From Dolomedes plantarius (Eukaryota; Arthropoda; Arachnida; Araneae; Dolomedidae): a stretch of 64,000 nt of DNA. A program made the translations under genes and the position numbers. The stretch is from assembly GCA_907164885.2 (NCBI GenBank), contig OU015500.1, forward strand, positions 51,491,033 to 51,555,032, given 5' to 3'. Each line of letters opens with the position of its first letter. Position 1 is the stretch's first letter. Of this stretch, positions 60,191-64,000 are shown one piece after another. Under the pieces are notes generated by a model, which worked only from the letters and a program-made list of their open reading frames with translations, was not told the DNA's origin and did not search any database.

Positions 60191-61200
60191 TTTCATATTT
60201 TCTGCAAGCGGAAATTACTTTGAATTTTAATAGTTTTTGTATAAACTGAATGAAATTTCAGGAAAAAATAAAAATTCATATAAAATAATGTTGTGCACTT
60301 TTTTTTCAAAAAACACTTTTAATTCCCCTGTATGAATGAAATTATTTTCTATACATTTCTATCTAGTTGAATGTTCAACTTCAAAACAGATGATGTTCAA
60401 TAAAATCACTGTTCTATTCTTCGCCTCATAATTAAAGAGTGGAAACATTTCTTTTTTTTCTTCCGATTTCTGGCGGTAGTTTTATTTTATAGCCTGTCCC
60501 CCCAAAAAAACTAAAACAAATCTTAAAGATCGTATAAAAATACACTCCACAATATGATGTTTCAACAACTCTCGGGTTGATTTAAAAACTACGTGAGAGG
60601 AATGAGAGAGGGAAGGAATCCATAGCACTGAGTTATCTTCCCTGACCGTCCTTTAAATTTAAATGTCAGTTTTTCGATTTCGATAGAATTAGCTGGTTCT
60701 TAAAATGAGTTTTATTTCTGAATCTGTATTCAGTTGTCTGATTTCAAAAGCTTCGAATAAATTTACAAAATCTGTTTTTTTATGACTCGGCTCTAGCTCC
60801 AAGACGAACGGAATAAAAGTTTGTGTATGTATACTTCTTCTTCATGACTTCAATAATTTTTATTTTGTATGCAGGGACAGAAATAGAAAAGCACATTGCT
60901 TTGGTCCTGAGTAATGAAACTTTCAATTTTTAAAGAATAGTATATTCTATTTAAACGGAAAAAATACTGAATAGTGTCAACTTAGAATACTAGTACCTAT
61001 CAATTTTTCTCTGGAAAGTTTATACATAAAAAAGGAATATTTGTACTAATAAAAATAAAATTGGGACTTTATCTGGTTAACAGGAACACACATCTTTCAA
61101 GAATCCTCAATAAAAATTAGCTTTATTAATTTATGTAATTTCATTAAAGTTAATTTATATAATTAAATATTTGGAGAAGACGAGCTCTAGCGCAATGGAG
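60191..61200. other. no gene seen
   Basis: AT-rich DNA. Confidence 0.6.
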
Positions 61201-63410
61201 CCAATTTCATTTTCGACATAATATCATTGCGGACATGAGACAAACTGGCTTCAGCTTTTTGGGTATTGTTCCGTAGGGTTCCAAGATCTGCATTAACCAT
61301 TAAATCGCAAAATGGTTGAGCGCAGTTCAATTCACCCCACTAATACCGTTTTTGCTCTCCGAGTATCGGTTAGTGTCTAGTTCTGATTTCAAGCTGATAT
61401 CATACACGACCTAAAAAAGTTGGCTACCGCCTTACCTGGCTCGTCCGTTAAGGAAAGCCCTTTCTGGACCCCCGCCCCCAAATTGTTTACCAAAAAAAAT
61501 ATAGTTACCATTTTTTTCGGATCGTTCCATATGCCAAAAAGTCCCATAGGCAGAGACCCGTGTCTCTAGCCCAATTAGGGGATACTATATGGTCTAAAAA
61601 CTGAAATGGAATGGATGGAACACGTGCTCGAAATCAACAATTTTTAACACATCGCTAAACCATTTAACATTAGCTTTTTATGGCGAAATGCTATGTTGAA
61701 TCTGAGATTATTCAGGGCTTTAGAAAATGGTTACCTCTAATATAGGAACTCCTACTAGAATCGTAAAGCATAAATAACCGTTAAATTTGTTGTTGGGATT
61801 CATGACACTGATTTCACGACACTTGAACAAGCAACGCCGTGCAGAGAATGGAAAAAACGCAGTGCGGTGACGTTCGGTTTAAAACTGAAAACATTTCAGA
61901 CATAGATAAAATGACAAATTTTTCTCTCGATGACCACTTTTGGGCTCTGGAGTCTGATGTAAATGAAAAATACTGGGGCTGAGATGACGTTATAAAATGA
62001 GAGAGTGACACCCCTTAGAAGAGATACTTCTGCAAGGCAGCAACCATCAGTTTGGAGGTGACATCCTTCCGGACCTCAATAAAAAAATTTCAGTTTTTCA
62101 GAGCATCCACTTCTGATCTATGCCCGAATTATTTATTAAATCATTAAATAATGGGTCCCAGGTTCTCATAACTTTTCAACCTCCATCAGGTTAGGCAGTG
62201 CTGATCCACGGAATCCAGTCACATTCTGAGATTATTTTAGGCCCCAAAAATATGCCTACTGCATTTACCGGGTCCTAAGAATTCAAGATTTCAAACGAAA
62301 CATTCTGAGGCGCAAAGACGTCACCGTATTTTAACCGACGCCTCTTAGCGAAGTTCATCACTAACGCTTTACGGTGTCCTTTGGAATTGAGCTAAGATCA
62401 TTCTTGACGAGAAAGAAAAGTATCCGAGTACCTCGAATATTCTTTTAAGGCTCCAGGGCACGAATTAAACGTAAAACTGGAAGATTGTACCGTGCAGATT
62501 ACGCCACCGCGTTACATCACTGCGTCGGCACTACTACAAAGCGTTTACTTCCGGCTTCTAGATCAGATCATTCTTGACCTGAAAAGAATCGGCTAAGGCT
62601 TTTTCCCAGAGCATTCTCTAAGCTTCTAGCACTTAAATCAATGATTTAATGACAAATTCCTGGGGAGCAGTTGACACCACCTCCGCCAAACCTGTGCCAT
62701 TTCAGTAATATGGACAGTAATGCGGTGCTGCGACTTCCAGATTCGAACTGAGATTATTGTGATCCTGAGAAAAGGGCCTAAAGCCTTTCAGAGATTACCT
62801 CTTCGTACTCCAGGAACCAAATACCTGATAAATCTAAAAACGCTAGGGCGCAGATGGCGTCACTGTATTCTAAATCCAATTTCTTATCTGTGAACATATG
62901 TTCTTCACGTAGCGGCCACTTCCGATTTGTTATCATTCCAAACCTTAGAAAATAATTACTTACTTTTCCTGAAGCACTATCTAAGGAACCTCTATATCAG
63001 ATTTATCGATTAAATCATAAAATATCTGTATGTAGGCAATGTCAGAGTATTAATGCAGGCGCTGCTACGCGAAGTTTGCCTCCACATAATCGCCACTTAA
63101 GACGGATTATATCCAAGAACATTCCGGACCAGCAAAAACAACTCGCTCTTTTCACAGAACACCGACTAGGACTGGAAAGCCCGAATATTAATTTAATTGT
63201 AAAATACTGGAGATTAGATACCGTGAACGTTCATTAACTACCATCACTTTGAAAAGATCGGCAACTTTCAGTTCTAAGCTCAGTTCTTTTTTAACAAAAA
63301 TAATGCCTACCGATTTTCTTTAGTGCCCCCTAGGATTCCAGAGTGCGGGCCATTAGTACTATCGTGCAAAGCTGGAAAACAGATGCTGTCTTCCTAAGTA
63401 TATCAATAAA
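61201..63410. repeat. degenerate tandem array, period about 180 bp
   Basis: An ACTTCC-like word recurs at 62547, 62733, 62918, 63095 and 63264, and an AATTTAATxxxxAAATxCTGG-like word at about 62452, 62626, 62813, 62990, 63174 and 63341, always in the same order, with GACGTCAC-like and ATTCTxGACC-like words between. Spacing varies from about 167 to 187 bp. Similar words reach back to about 61250 with weaker phasing. It is richer in G and C than its surroundings and has no open frame of note. It resembles an old satellite or minisatellite. Confidence 0.65.
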
Positions 63411-64000
63411 ATACTACACTGCTTGTAACAATGCAAAATGACGTATTTATTAATGTATATAAAACTCATTGGCATTTTTAGAGGAAACACATTTTGTCCC
63501 GTCATACTATTTCTTTTATTTCAACATTCAGAAAATTATATTCTTTAAACTCATTATGAATCAAAAATGAGAAATCAACCGTGCTCTCAAATAATTACAA
63601 ATAAGTAATTGTATTTTTACCCACATTTTTTTAGAAATTTAACCACTTTTCACCACTCTCATTGTAGACTAGGAAAGATCCCATCTCATCTCTGTTTTAA
63701 AATATTTTAATGGATATACATAAATATACATGAGATCTAGAATTCGGAGGTTTAAAATATAACAATTTAAGCTGTGAAAAAAATCTGCTTCCCAAATTGC
63801 TGTGCTATGTTCTAATTGAAAAAGGCTAACAGGAAATTTATCGGAATATTTTGTTCAGCATATAGAATCTCCTGAGGTGTTATTCTAGTTTTCTAAAATA
63901 AATAAATAAATTTTGAACGCTTCAATAAAAACACATTTACGAGGCGGTTTTTACAACTGTCCGGCTGATTTATAAAAGGCGTGACCAGAAATAAAAACAA
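63411..64000. other. no gene seen
   Basis: AT-rich DNA to the window edge. Confidence 0.6.

Overview
This window is a strongly AT-rich piece of animal nuclear DNA made almost entirely of transposable-element sequence, microsatellites and degenerate repeats. I could not recognise any single-copy host gene. The mixture points to an arthropod, most probably a chelicerate such as an orb-weaving spider: Tc1 transposases of the kind common in spider assemblies, a Gypsy element with a Glu/Arg-rich gag, BEL/Pao, Jockey, Merlin, hAT and pogo/Tigger remnants, and long (TA)n arrays. The organism is an inference from element families recalled from knowledge; nothing in the sequence names it.

Layout. 0.9-1.4 kb: decayed RNase H end of a LINE. 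2.6-8.9 kb: a Gypsy element with two LTRs, broken three levels deep. A Merlin DNA transposon (4167-6636, 8-bp target duplication) sits in the second gag zinc knuckle, and a Tc1 element (4615-5996) sits inside the Merlin transposase. 9.26-10.67 kb: a second copy of the same Tc1 family on the other strand. 12.4-13.7 kb: fragments of unnamed repeats. 14.1-15.9 kb: 5'-truncated Jockey LINE (minus strand). 17.1-19.4 kb: pogo/Tigger transposon between two (TA)n arrays. 19.4-24.0 kb: two nearly identical 397-bp direct repeats around a 3.8-kb interior without coding capacity, best read as a young non-coding LTR element. 24.19-25.60 kb: the only apparently intact element, a different Tc1 family with a complete 341-residue transposase and 33-bp inverted repeats, again between (TA)n arrays.

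27.1-32.1 kb: a pair of inverted repeats with TA duplications brackets a SINE cluster and a BEL/Pao pol. 33.2-34.6 kb: decayed Tc1 and a short conserved repeat-family ORF. 36.5-37.6 kb: large imperfect palindrome overlapping a gag-like remnant. 40.1-42.9 kb: a Tigger-like non-autonomous candidate and a DD41D-type mariner relative. 45.4-47.9 kb: non-autonomous DNA element, hAT remnant with exact 8-bp duplication, and a MITE. 48-61 kb: mostly featureless AT-rich DNA with three short GC-richer islands, a dispersed-repeat copy, a segmental duplication and a clean solo LTR (58031-58328). 61.2-63.4 kb: a degenerate tandem array with a period near 180 bp.

No genes cooperate in a pathway here. What unites the window is target choice and nesting: TA-targeting elements (Tc1, pogo, the DD41D element and candidates) repeatedly lie at the edges of (TA)n arrays, and several elements serve as landing sites for others.
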